Shown: positions 36,167-43,384 of the stretch, in pieces
Layout: each line of letters opens with the position of its first letter
How positions within the stretch are numbered: the stretch's first letter is position 1
Source of the DNA: an uncultured Nitrospiraceae bacterium
Lineage (GTDB): Bacteria; Nitrospirota; Thermodesulfovibrionia; Thermodesulfovibrionales; SM23-35
Reading direction: 5' to 3'
DNA length: 64,000 nt
Assembly: GCA_937138415.1 (NCBI GenBank)
Contig: CAKZPA010000003.1
Location: 23,897-87,896, forward strand
The notes under the pieces: generated by a model
Databases searched by the model: none
Told to the model about the DNA's origin: nothing
Seen by the model: the letters and a program-made list of their open reading frames with translations, nothing else
Made by a program: the position numbers and the translations under genes

Positions 36167-37003
36167 ATGTACCGAATAGCGAGAAAGGACATCCTTTCCG
36201 AAGCGGTCGTCTCCTTCGAGATAGAGGCGCGCGAGATCGCGAACAAGGCGAGAGCGGGGCAATTCTTCGTGCTGAGAATAGATGAACGAGGGGAGCGTAT
36301 TCCCCTTACGATCGCCGATTTTGACAGAGACCGTGGCACGATCACGACCGTTTTTCAGAAAGTGGGCAAGACGACTCACCATCTGGCCACGCTCGGCGAA
36401 GGCGACTCCATTTCTGATGTGGTGGGCCCTTTGGGAACGCCGACGCACATCGATCGCTTCGGGAACGTCATCTGCGTGGGCGGCGGTGTCGGTATCGCGC
36501 CTATCTTCCCGATAGCCCGCGCCCTGAAGCATGCCGGCAACACGGTCATTTCAATAATCGGCGCGCGGATGCGGGAACTGATTTTCTGGGAGGAAAAAAT
36601 GCGGTCCGTCTCCGACAAGCTCATCGTCACGACGGACGACGGCTCCTATGGACGCAAAGCAGTCGTGACCGTGCCCCTCGATGAGCTGCTCACGAACAAT
36701 GAAGATATCCAGAGGGTCTACGCGATCGGCCCCGCGATCATGATGAAATTCGTGTGCATCACCACGCAGAAGCACCGGGTGAAGACGATCGTCAGCCTGA
36801 ACTCCATCATGGTCGATGCAACAGGGATGTGCGGTGCGTGCAGGGTGGAGGTCGGGGGAGAGACGAAATTTGCCTGCGTCGATGGTCCTGAATTCGACGG
36901 TCACGCAGTCGATTTCGACGTGCTCATGGCGCGCCAGCGGATGTACCTCAGCGAGGAAAAAGAAGCGCTCGAGCACTACCGGAAGAAAAAGGAGGTCTCG
37001 TAA
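36167..37003 (+). CDS. nfnA: NfnA / SudB-type FAD-[2Fe-2S] NAD(H)-ferredoxin oxidoreductase subunit
   Basis: 278 residues from MYRIARKDILSEAVVSFEIE; the upstream 47 codons in the ORF track are discarded because GAAAGG precedes this ATG. It has the ferredoxin-NADP reductase fold: FAD region (IPLTIADFDRDRGTITTVFQ), NAD(P) motif VGGGVGIAPIFP and a C-terminal [2Fe-2S] motif with Cys in MCGACRVEVGG and FACVDGPEFDGH. Its pairing with the next gene matches the electron-bifurcating transhydrogenase NfnAB or the related sulfide dehydrogenase. Confidence 0.9.
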   Translation: MYRIARKDILSEAVVSFEIEAREIANKARAGQFFVLRIDERGERIPLTIADFDRDRGTITTVFQKVGKTTHHLATLGEGDSISDVVGPLGTPTHIDRFGNVICVGGGVGIAPIFPIARALKHAGNTVISIIGARMRELIFWEEKMRSVSDKLIVTTDDGSYGRKAVVTVPLDELLTNNEDIQRVYAIGPAIMMKFVCITTQKHRVKTIVSLNSIMVDATGMCGACRVEVGGETKFACVDGPEFDGHAVDFDVLMARQRMYLSEEKEALEHYRKKKEVS

Positions 37004-38446
37004 ATGGGAGAGCGGCAGGAAACCGAGAGACCGAAAAAGAGAATCCCCATGCGAGAGCAGCCTCCCGGCGAACGGGCGAGGAACTTCATGGAAGTCCCCT
37101 ACGGGTATACAGCCGAAGAAGCAGTGGAAGAGGCGTCGAGATGTCTCCAGTGCCTGAAGCCGATGTGCCGTCTGGGGTGCCCCGTGTTGGTCGATATCCC
37201 CGCGTTCATCAAATTAATCCGGGAGGGGCGCTTCATCGAGGCAGCCTGGAAAATCAAGGAGGATAACGCGCTTCCCGCGGTCTGCGGGAGGGTGTGCCCG
37301 CAGGAGATACAGTGCGAATCGCTGTGCATCCTCGGGAAGAAAGGCGAACCGGTCGCGATCGGAAATCTTGAGCGTTTTGTCGCCGATTTCGAGCGCGACG
37401 CGGGAGAGATCAGAGTGCCGGAAAAACTCCCGACAACGGGGAGAAGGATCGCCGTGATCGGTTCGGGCCCGGCGGGTCTCGCCTGTGCGGCCGACCTCGC
37501 GAAGTTAGGCCACCACGTTACCATATTTGAAGCACTGCATAAGCCGGGAGGCGTCCTCATCTACGGCATACCGGAATTCAGGCTTCCGAAAATCATCGTC
37601 GAGAGAGAAGTCGACTACATCAAAAAGCTCGGCGTCGACGTCATGGTGAACACCGTAATCGGCAAGCTCTACACGATCGACGAACTCCTCACCGAGGGAC
37701 GCTACGATGCCTGTTTCATCGCAACGGGCGCCGGGTTACCGCTCTTTCTGGGAATTCCCGGAGAAAATCTCAATGGCATCTATTCGGCGAATGAATTTTT
37801 AACTCGAGCGAATCTCATGAAATCGTACCTTTTCCCCGAGTACGATACCCCCGTAAAGAGAGGCCGGAGCGTCGCGGTCATCGGTGGCGGGAACGTCGCC
37901 ATGGACGCGGCACGCGTCGCCCTTCGCCTCGGCGCGGAGAAGGTACACCTCATCTACAGGCGCTCCGAGGCGGAGATGCCTGCGCGACGTGCGGAAATCC
38001 ACCACGCCCGCGAGGAAGGAGTGGAATTCAACACGCTGACGAATCCCGTGCGCTTCCTGGACGACGGGAAAGGAAACGTGAGCGGAGTTGAGTGTATCCG
38101 GATGGAACTCGGCGAACCGGACGAATCGGGCAGAAGAAAGCCGGTTCCCGTGAAAGGGAGCGAATTCACGATCCCGATCGACGTCGCGATCCCCGCGCTC
38201 GGAACACGTTCGAATCCCCTGCTCGTCTCCAATGTCCCCGGACTCGGACTGACGAAGAAGGGATACATCGTGGCGGATGAAGAGACAGGGATGACGACAA
38301 AAAAAGGAGTCTTCGCCGGCGGAGACATCGTCACGGGTTCGGCGACGGTCATCCTCGCACTCGGCGCCGGAAGGAAGTCAGCGCAGGCTATCGACGATTA
38401 CCTGAAATGGAAATTCTGGGATACGAGAAAATTCGCGCCTTCCTGA
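37004..38446 (+). CDS. nfnB: NfnB / GltA-type NADPH oxidoreductase subunit
   Basis: 480 residues beginning directly after the nfnA stop. The N-terminal region has two [4Fe-4S] sets (CLQCLKPMCRLGCPV and CGRVCPQEIQCESLC), followed by the FAD motif VIGSGPAGLACAADL and NADPH motif VIGGGNVAMDAARVALRLGA, and the C-terminal GVFAGGDIVTGSATVI. In NfnAB this subunit carries the bifurcating flavin and oxidises NADPH while reducing ferredoxin and NAD. The annotation glutamate synthase small chain is possible by similarity, but no large subunit is nearby. Confidence 0.9.
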   Translation: MGERQETERPKKRIPMREQPPGERARNFMEVPYGYTAEEAVEEASRCLQCLKPMCRLGCPVLVDIPAFIKLIREGRFIEAAWKIKEDNALPAVCGRVCPQEIQCESLCILGKKGEPVAIGNLERFVADFERDAGEIRVPEKLPTTGRRIAVIGSGPAGLACAADLAKLGHHVTIFEALHKPGGVLIYGIPEFRLPKIIVEREVDYIKKLGVDVMVNTVIGKLYTIDELLTEGRYDACFIATGAGLPLFLGIPGENLNGIYSANEFLTRANLMKSYLFPEYDTPVKRGRSVAVIGGGNVAMDAARVALRLGAEKVHLIYRRSEAEMPARRAEIHHAREEGVEFNTLTNPVRFLDDGKGNVSGVECIRMELGEPDESGRRKPVPVKGSEFTIPIDVAIPALGTRSNPLLVSNVPGLGLTKKGYIVADEETGMTTKKGVFAGGDIVTGSATVILALGAGRKSAQAIDDYLKWKFWDTRKFAPS

Positions 38447-38453
38447 TCGATCG

Positions 38454-38573
38454 TCACTTCTTTTTCTTGCTCAGAATACCGAGGAAAACGAGCGCCGCCG
38501 CGCCGATACCGACCACCGTCCTCACAACCGCACCGGATACCTTCACGATCTTCTCTATCGCCTTCCGATTCAT
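38454..38573 (-). CDS. Small membrane protein of 39 residues (putative)
   Basis: Too short for the ORF track. It reads MNRKAIEKIVKVSGAVVRTV, a hydrophobic GIGAAALVFLGIL segment, then SKKKK. One membrane helix with positive charges at both ends is predicted. A GAGGAAAG sequence about 10 nt upstream could serve as ribosome site. It lies 19 bp downstream of the HD-domain gene on the same strand and converges with nfnB. No homologue is recognised. Confidence 0.5.
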   Translation of the reverse strand: MNRKAIEKIVKVSGAVVRTVVGIGAAALVFLGILSKKKK

Positions 38574-38592
38574 GGAGATGCGGTTTCTTTCC

Positions 38593-39396
38593 TCATCGTG
38601 GGATACCCACGGTTCCCGACGATCGCTCTCTCGAAAACGCCTCGAGACGGGACGAGATTCCCCCTATGTCATCGGTGCGCGGGAGGCGCGCTGTGATACG
38701 CCCTATGTAATCCCGCTCAAGCAGCATCTTGAACGAAGGACGGTAATTCAGATCGTATATCCAGGAGAGTTGCATCAACTTCAAATCATCGAGCGTCTTC
38801 ACCAGAGACAATGGCACGATCTCGCCATTGATGATCGTATCGACGACCGGAGCTGAATAGCCGGGTAGATCGGGCAAGCCGAGACCGACCGCCGATGCCC
38901 GGCTCTCCTTCGGGCTTTCGTAATACTCGATAAACACCCTCCAGATGTCCAGCTTGTCAGCATCTCTGATGAGCTTGATAAAGAACAGCGTATCGGCGTC
39001 GCTCTTCTTCGGGAGTGAAAATGCGTTGTGGAATTTGACCGCCTCGGCCACGATGCGCCGCTCGTCCGCGTCGAGCCTCCCCAGCACATTCTGCTCCGCG
39101 AGAATTTCCGCGCCAAGGAGCCCGTGGTTGACCGAAAGGCTGTCCTGAAATGTTCTGAAACGCGCATATTGGGGGAACCGGCCGACGTCGTGGAAGAGCG
39201 CGATCGCCTCGGCGAGCAAACACTGCTCGGCGCCCTCCGACAGATCACGGGCGAGAGCGAGAATATTTTCGCAGACCCGAACTGTGTGTACTTCCTTTAA
39301 ACGAATATTCATTTGGTCGCTCTCGTCCGGCATGGAGTAGGAAGCGCAAAAGTCCGCGAACCAGCATTTGAAAAACTGAAGATCCTCCGGCGTCAT
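38593..39396 (-). CDS. HD-domain phosphohydrolase-like protein
   Basis: 267 residues. The HD metal site is intact: His in LKEVHTVRVCENIL, AIALFHDVGRFPQYARF, a later FHNAF and RDADKLDIWRVF. Family members cleave phosphate esters of nucleotides or cyclic nucleotides; the substrate here is unknown. A TATACT box ends five bases before the ATG, so a leaderless transcript is likely. It is divergent from tadA with overlapping promoters. Confidence 0.83.
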   Translation of the reverse strand: MTPEDLQFFKCWFADFCASYSMPDESDQMNIRLKEVHTVRVCENILALARDLSEGAEQCLLAEAIALFHDVGRFPQYARFRTFQDSLSVNHGLLGAEILAEQNVLGRLDADERRIVAEAVKFHNAFSLPKKSDADTLFFIKLIRDADKLDIWRVFIEYYESPKESRASAVGLGLPDLPGYSAPVVDTIINGEIVPLSLVKTLDDLKLMQLSWIYDLNYRPSFKMLLERDYIGRITARLPRTDDIGGISSRLEAFSRERSSGTVGIPR

Positions 39397-39401
39397 ACGA
39401 T

Positions 39402-39428
39402 AGTATAGCCTCTTTTTCGGATTGTCGA
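39402..39428 (-). promoter_or_regulatory. Promoter of the HD gene (overlaps the tadA promoter)
   Basis: Minus-strand TCGACA (39423-39428) and TATACT (39402-39407), 15-nt spacer. The -10 ends five bases before the ATG. The -35 overlaps the plus-strand -35 of tadA. Confidence 0.4.
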
Positions 39429-39451
39429 GCGCGGCGATCTTTCGATAGAAT
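39422..39451 (+). promoter_or_regulatory. Promoter of tadA
   Basis: TTGTCG (39422-39427) and TAGAAT (39446-39451), 18-nt spacer, ending 10 nt before the GTG start. No ribosome site follows, so translation may be leaderless. Confidence 0.45.
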
Positions 39452-39461
39452 AGAGAGTGCG

Positions 39462-39914
39462 GTGGATGAGACGGATATTTTCTACATGCGCGCTGCGCTT
39501 TCAGAAGCGGAGGCAGCGTACGCGGAGGGCGAAGTGCCCGTGGGCGCGATCTTGGTCAGCGGCGGTCGCGTCATTGCGAGGGCCCACAACGTCAAGGAGG
39601 CATCGGGAGATCCGACTGGCCACGCGGAACTCCTCGCCCTGAGAGCCGGCGCACGAGAGATCGGCAACTGGAGACTCTCGGATGCGACATTGTACGCGAC
39701 GAAGGAACCATGTATCATGTGTGCGGGAGCGATGGTGAATGCCCGGTTGGGGAAGCTCGTCTACGGCTGCAACGATGAAAAAGGAGGAGCCGTTGAGAGC
39801 CTCTACGCGTTGCTTTCGGATCGGAGGCTCAACCACCAAGTAGTGGTCGTATCTGGAATTCTCGAGGACGAATGCGCCGAGATACTGAAAAGATTTTTCC
39901 GCGAGAAAAGATAG
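39462..39914 (+). CDS. tadA: tRNA-specific adenosine deaminase
   Basis: 150 residues, GTG start. The zinc-binding HAE (TGHAELLALR) and PCIMC (KEPCIMCAGAMVNAR) motifs and the VPVGAI segment identify TadA, which deaminates adenosine 34 of tRNA-Arg(ACG) to inosine. It lies about 46 bp upstream of the tRNA-Ser mosaic. Confidence 0.93.
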   Translation: MDETDIFYMRAALSEAEAAYAEGEVPVGAILVSGGRVIARAHNVKEASGDPTGHAELLALRAGAREIGNWRLSDATLYATKEPCIMCAGAMVNARLGKLVYGCNDEKGGAVESLYALLSDRRLNHQVVVVSGILEDECAEILKRFFREKR

Positions 39915-39960
39915 AGACGTTTGTTTAGGACCGAGTTATTCGAATTGAGGATGTATCCGT

Positions 39961-40291
39961 GGAGAGGTGCCAGAGTGGTTGAATGGGACGGTCTCGCTCG
40001 CCCCGGCGAGTCCGCCCGAGGCGGAAAAATCGTTGTGGGGGCTAAAGAGGGAGACGCCGATAAAGGGTTCACGTACGTACTCTGTTGTCACGATCGGAAA
40101 TGGTATATCGGTTCGACGAGAAATTTACAGAAGAGACTCGAAGCCCACAGAATGGGGCGCGTCAAAACGACGAAGCACCGCAGACCGGTTCGGTTGCTGT
40201 ATAGCGAAGAACATGGGAGCTTCCATGAAGCTCGCCGACGGGAGCTCTTCCTCAAGAGTGGAACGGGAAGAGATTGGCTTAAACAAATAGT
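39961..40291 (+). repeat. 331-bp direct repeat, copy 1 (tRNA-Ser 5' part + 29-nt hairpin insert + GIY-YIG)
   Basis: The unit starts with the tRNA-Ser sequence from its first base to the anticodon loop (36 nt), then a 29-nt insert (39997-40025), then 17 nt of tRNA from the anticodon 3' side into the variable arm (to 40042), then about 249 nt encoding a GIY-YIG domain. The next unit follows at once. As far as I can read, the two copies are identical, including their shadow-frame translations. Confidence 0.92.
39997..40025 (+). repeat. 29-nt double-hairpin insert, copy 1
   Basis: Two abutting perfect hairpins: CTCGCC/GGCGAG with a CC loop, and TCCGCC/GGCGGA with a CGA loop. It sits in the anticodon loop position of the broken tRNA-Ser. 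The left boundary repeats CTCG. Same sequence at 40328-40356 and 40753-40781, absent from the intact tRNA. Confidence 0.88.
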
Positions 40292-40313
40292 GGAGAGGTG
40301 CCAGAGTGGTTGA
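40035..40313 (+). CDS. Small GIY-YIG nuclease-domain protein, copy 1
   Basis: 92 residues from a GTG within the tRNA-derived segment. FTYVLCCHDRKWYIGSTRNL is the GIY-YIG motif (here YVL...YIG), followed by the catalytic Arg region KRLEAHRMGRVKTTKHRRP and Glu in ARRRELFLKSGTGRDWL. It is the single-domain family (YhbQ-like) often found beside tRNA genes. Its last six codons (ERCQSG) and stop are encoded by the next tRNA-Ser sequence. The GTG at 39975 is an alternative start. Identical to the second copy. Confidence 0.72.
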   Translation: MGAKEGDADKGFTYVLCCHDRKWYIGSTRNLQKRLEAHRMGRVKTTKHRRPVRLLYSEEHGSFHEARRRELFLKSGTGRDWLKQIVERCQSG

Positions 40314-40622
40314 ATGGGACGGTCTCGCTCGCCCCGGCGAGTCCGCCCGAGGCGGAAAAATCGTTGTGGGGGCTAAAGAGGGAGACGCCGATAAAGGGTT
40401 CACGTACGTACTCTGTTGTCACGATCGGAAATGGTATATCGGTTCGACGAGAAATTTACAGAAGAGACTCGAAGCCCACAGAATGGGGCGCGTCAAAACG
40501 ACGAAGCACCGCAGACCGGTTCGGTTGCTGTATAGCGAAGAACATGGGAGCTTCCATGAAGCTCGCCGACGGGAGCTCTTCCTCAAGAGTGGAACGGGAA
40601 GAGATTGGCTTAAACAAATAGT
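40292..40622 (+). repeat. 331-bp direct repeat, copy 2
   Basis: Same unit as 39961-40291, displaced by exactly 331 bp and directly followed by the intact tRNA-Ser. The lack of divergence indicates recent duplication or gene conversion; an assembly duplication is the non-biological alternative. Confidence 0.92.
40328..40356 (+). repeat. 29-nt double-hairpin insert, copy 2
   Basis: Second copy of the two-hairpin element in the anticodon loop position of a broken tRNA-Ser. Confidence 0.88.
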
Positions 40623-40644
40623 GGAGAGGTGCCAGAGTGGTTGA
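40366..40644 (+). CDS. Small GIY-YIG nuclease-domain protein, copy 2
   Basis: Identical to copy 1 with the same GTG start position and the catalytic residues intact. Its C-terminal codons and TGA stop lie inside the functional tRNA-Ser gene (D-arm), so the nuclease frame and the tRNA overlap by 22 nt on the same strand. Confidence 0.72.
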   Translation: MGAKEGDADKGFTYVLCCHDRKWYIGSTRNLQKRLEAHRMGRVKTTKHRRPVRLLYSEEHGSFHEARRRELFLKSGTGRDWLKQIVERCQSG

Positions 40645-40712
40645 ATGGGACGGTCTCGAAAATCGTTGTGGGGGCAACTCCACCCAGGGTTCGAATCCCT
40701 GCCTCTCCGCCA
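40623..40712 (+). tRNA. tRNA-Ser(CGA), intact
   Basis: Folded by eye. Acceptor GGAGAGG/CCTCTCC, D-stem CCA/TGG, anticodon stem ACGGT/ATCGT with loop CTCGAAA (anticodon CGA, reading UCG), long variable arm GTGGGG-GCAA-CTCCAC typical of serine tRNAs, T-arm CAGGG-TTCGAAT-CCCTG, discriminator G and encoded CCA. All stems pair. It follows directly after two partial copies of itself. Confidence 0.93.
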
Positions 40713-40739
40713 CCTACTCGTCAATAGCGTCTCATCTCG

Positions 40740-40835
40740 TGGGATGGTCTCGCTCGCCCCGGCGAGTCCGCCCGAGGCGGAAAAATCGTTGTGGGGGCAA
40801 CTCCACCCAGGGTTCGAATCCCTGCCTCTCCGCCA
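40740..40835 (+). pseudogene. tRNA-Ser 3' fragment carrying the double-hairpin insert
   Basis: From about TGGGATGGTCTCG onward this copies the tRNA-Ser 3' part through the encoded CCA, with the 29-nt insert in the anticodon loop. The acceptor 5' strand and D-arm are missing, so no tRNA can form. If the stretch from 40043 to the same variable-arm point here were removed, the flanks would join into one full tRNA-Ser carrying the insert. Confidence 0.82.
40753..40781 (+). repeat. 29-nt double-hairpin insert, copy 3
   Basis: Third copy, in the tRNA-Ser 3' fragment. Identical to copies 1 and 2. Confidence 0.88.
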
Positions 40836-40890
40836 CCTAATGCAGAACCAGTCTTTTCAACCTGCCCGCTGCTTCGTTCGCGAGGAAATC

Positions 40891-41787
40891 ATGCCGCCAG
40901 CGGGGAAGGAGACGATCCACATCCTGCTCATTCTGGATTGCCGTGAAGACTGCTGCCTCATGGAAGGAATGCTCCAGGATTCCGCGGGCATTCATTTCGA
41001 AATCGAGACAGTCCACTCCCTGACCGAAGGAACCGCCCGCCTCGCGGAGAAGGCCTTTCACGTCGTCATCCTCGATCTCGGCCTTCCCGAGAGCAGCGGC
41101 ATAGAGTCTCTCAAAAAGATTCTCGGGCACACACTCGAAGTCCCGATCGTCGTCCTCACCGGGCACGATGACGATGAACTCGGCGTTGCGGCGATCAAAG
41201 AAGGCGCACAGGACTATCTCTCGAAGGCGCAGCTCGATCGGAACACGCTCCTGCGTTCCATACGTTATTCGATCGAACGTCATCGGCTGCTGGCGGAGCT
41301 GCATCGTCAGTCTCTCGAGGATTACCTGACCGGCCTCAATAACAGGCGGGGCTTCTTTCTCCTCGCGCAGCAGCACGCGAAACTCGCAAAGCGGATGAAG
41401 CGTGCGCTGTTGATCATGATCGCAGACCTCGACGGCATGAAGAAGATCAACGATACCTTCGGCCATGAAGCGGGCGACAGGGCGCTGGTCGAAATAGCGA
41501 CCGTGCTGAAGAATACTTTTCGCGACGCGGATATCACCGCGAGAATCGGCGGCGATGAGTTCGCGGTGTGCATCATCGATGACGACACCTCCACGGCGGA
41601 TGTCGTCATCGCCCGACTGAACGACAACATACGTTCGGCCAATACCCGCGCGAAGCTACCTTATCGACTCTCGCTCAGCGTGGGCGTGGCCCGATTCGGT
41701 CCGGACGCCGAGACCACGTTCGACGAGATGCTCGCGCAGGCGGACGCTCTCATGTACGAAGAGAAGCGAAGCAAACGGCACGCGTGA
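40891..41787 (+). CDS. REC-GGDEF response regulator (diguanylate cyclase)
   Basis: 298 residues from MPPAGKETIHILLILDCRED, where GAGGAA is well placed; the ORF track starts inside the tRNA region. The receiver domain has the phospho-acceptor region VVILDLGLPESSG, Thr in VVLTGHDD and Lys in YLSKAQ. The C-terminal GGDEF domain has RIGGDEFAV, the active-site motif for cyclic di-GMP synthesis, and DYLTGLNNRRGF. No adjacent histidine kinase. Confidence 0.9.
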   Translation: MPPAGKETIHILLILDCREDCCLMEGMLQDSAGIHFEIETVHSLTEGTARLAEKAFHVVILDLGLPESSGIESLKKILGHTLEVPIVVLTGHDDDELGVAAIKEGAQDYLSKAQLDRNTLLRSIRYSIERHRLLAELHRQSLEDYLTGLNNRRGFFLLAQQHAKLAKRMKRALLIMIADLDGMKKINDTFGHEAGDRALVEIATVLKNTFRDADITARIGGDEFAVCIIDDDTSTADVVIARLNDNIRSANTRAKLPYRLSLSVGVARFGPDAETTFDEMLAQADALMYEEKRSKRHA

Positions 41788-41893
41788 CCGTGGGCACCAT
41801 TCCGCCGCCCGAGAGCTCGCGTAAAAAATCCTTCCCGTAAGGGACAACCCCTTTCATCTCTAAAGTGTTCTGCTCTCTTCGGGTCAACGCATA

Positions 41894-42316
41894 TCATCTC
41901 GGTACCCACACTTTCCCTTTGTCGATGATATGCTCGACCTGCCACCCCCGTTTCTGCAATTCCCGCGAAATCCACCTCCTGTGGCATTTCCACGGGAACC
42001 GCTCCGCACAGACAATAACGGAAAGTTTTTGACGGGCGATCGATTCGAGGAGCTCGATCCCCCGCATGAAATCATCGGTGACGAGGTAACTGACGTATCC
42101 TCCTTTTCTGAATCCGCCGAGTTCCCTGCCGAGGTAGTGGTATTCGATGCCCTCTCCTTCGAGGAGCTCGGCCAGATTCTCCCTCGTAAAAAAAGGAACC
42201 CTGCTCTTCGGGAAACTCCTCACGTCGACCACAGATCCAACAGAATACGCGTGCAGAATTTCGATGAAATCCTCCTCGCTTCTCCTGTCCGTTCCCAGGG
42301 TATAAATCCTCTGCAT
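41894..42316 (-). CDS. DUF488-family protein
   Basis: 140 residues from MQRIYTLGTDRRSEEDFIEIL; the upstream part of the ORF is in pdxA. GSVVDVRSFPKSRVPFFTREN, YHYLGRELGGFRKGGY and VIVCAERFPWKCHRRWISREL match DUF488, whose molecular function is unknown. The start overlaps the pdxA stop (TGATG), so translational coupling is likely. Confidence 0.85.
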   Translation of the reverse strand: MQRIYTLGTDRRSEEDFIEILHAYSVGSVVDVRSFPKSRVPFFTRENLAELLEGEGIEYHYLGRELGGFRKGGYVSYLVTDDFMRGIELLESIARQKLSVIVCAERFPWKCHRRWISRELQKRGWQVEHIIDKGKVWVPR

Positions 42317-43305
42317 CAGGACAGATCTACCTCGAGCTGAATCGCGAGTTTGATCGCCTCGACCAAGCTCGAAGGGTCGGCTTTCCCCGTCCACGCAATA
42401 TCGTACGCGGTCCCGTGGTCCGGCGACGTGCGCACGAACGGAAGGCCGACGGTCACGTTCACACCGGTCTCAAACGCGACCATCTTGAGCGGGATCAATC
42501 CCTGATCGTGGTACATGCATACGACGATGTCGAATTCGCTTCGATACGCTTTGTGGAAAAGGCTATCGGGTGGGTGCGGACCCGAAACAGGAATCCCTTC
42601 CTTGATCGCCCTCCGAACTGCCGGGCCGATGATCGTGCGTTCCTCCGTCCCGAACAGTCCTCCCTCGCCTGCGTGCGGATTCAACCCAGCCACGCCGATC
42701 TTCGGAGACGAAATCCCGAACATCGCGCACGCCTTGTGAGCGAGCCGGATCACCCGGAGAATCCTGCCCCTCGTGATAAGCGAGGGGACATCTTTCAGCG
42801 CTGCATGGGTCGTCGCGAGAACCACACGCAGGGGTCCGCCGACGAGCATCATCGCGAAATTCCGCGTGCCCGACAGTTCGGCCAACATCTCAGTGTGCCC
42901 GGGCCACGGAAACCCGGCCATGTGCAGTGCCTCTTTCGAGATGGGCGCGGTCACTAACGCTGCCGCGCGTCTCTCCATCATGAGCCCCACCGCCGTCATG
43001 ATGTACCGCGCGGAGGCGGCGCCCCCTGCCGCATCCGGGCGTCCGCTCACAGGCGCAGCTGCCCTTTCGCAGGGTACGTGGATGACGTCGACCCAATTCG
43101 AACGGCGTACCGCTTCCTCTGGGGAGGAGATAACGCGGAGCTTCCAGGGGATGCCGACGAGCCGAAACGCGCGTTCCATGATGAGCGCATCTCCAATGAC
43201 AATCGGGGCGCAGCATTTCCTCACCCGTGCCTCTCCAAGCGCCCGGGCAATGATCTCGGGGCCGACTCCCCCGGGGTCGCCCATGGTGATGAGAATCGTT
43301 TTCAT
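42316..43305 (-). CDS. pdxA: 4-hydroxythreonine-4-phosphate dehydrogenase
   Basis: 329 residues from MKTILITMGDPGGVGPEIIA. Metal-binding histidines are in GHTEMLAEL, ATTHAALKDVP and CMYHDQGLIPLKM, plus NPHAGEGGLFGTEE, all PdxA hallmarks. The enzyme acts in the DXP-dependent pyridoxal phosphate pathway. It follows the SurA-like gene by 79 bp, recalling the surA-pdxA linkage of E. coli. Confidence 0.94.
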   Translation of the reverse strand: MKTILITMGDPGGVGPEIIARALGEARVRKCCAPIVIGDALIMERAFRLVGIPWKLRVISSPEEAVRRSNWVDVIHVPCERAAAPVSGRPDAAGGAASARYIMTAVGLMMERRAAALVTAPISKEALHMAGFPWPGHTEMLAELSGTRNFAMMLVGGPLRVVLATTHAALKDVPSLITRGRILRVIRLAHKACAMFGISSPKIGVAGLNPHAGEGGLFGTEERTIIGPAVRRAIKEGIPVSGPHPPDSLFHKAYRSEFDIVVCMYHDQGLIPLKMVAFETGVNVTVGLPFVRTSPDHGTAYDIAWTGKADPSSLVEAIKLAIQLEVDLS

Positions 43306-43384
43306 GCGAGAATCCTCCCTCTCATCACCCTCCGAATGAAACGGCAACGTCCATAAACACGGGGGGTCGGACAACCCTCGCCAT

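Noticed and set aside
35992-36285. 97-codon plus-strand ORF with a good GGAG site before nfnA
   Set aside because: It overlaps the nfnA start by over 100 bp in another frame and its translation has no recognisable feature; the hairpin explains the local structure better.
36167-38446. Glutamate synthase small subunit reading of nfnB
   Set aside because: No glutamate synthase large subunit is nearby and the gene is fused in operon with an NfnA/SudB partner, so a bifurcating transhydrogenase or sulfide dehydrogenase is more likely.
39961-40835. Group I intron in tRNA-Ser encoding the GIY-YIG nuclease
   Set aside because: The anticodon-loop insert is only 29 nt, the nuclease lies at a different break point (variable arm), and no group I core (P, Q, R, S elements) is visible.
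40637-40840. 67-codon ORF across the tRNA-Ser and its 3' fragment
   Set aside because: It is the tRNA sequence read as protein (repeated TQGSNPCLSAT).
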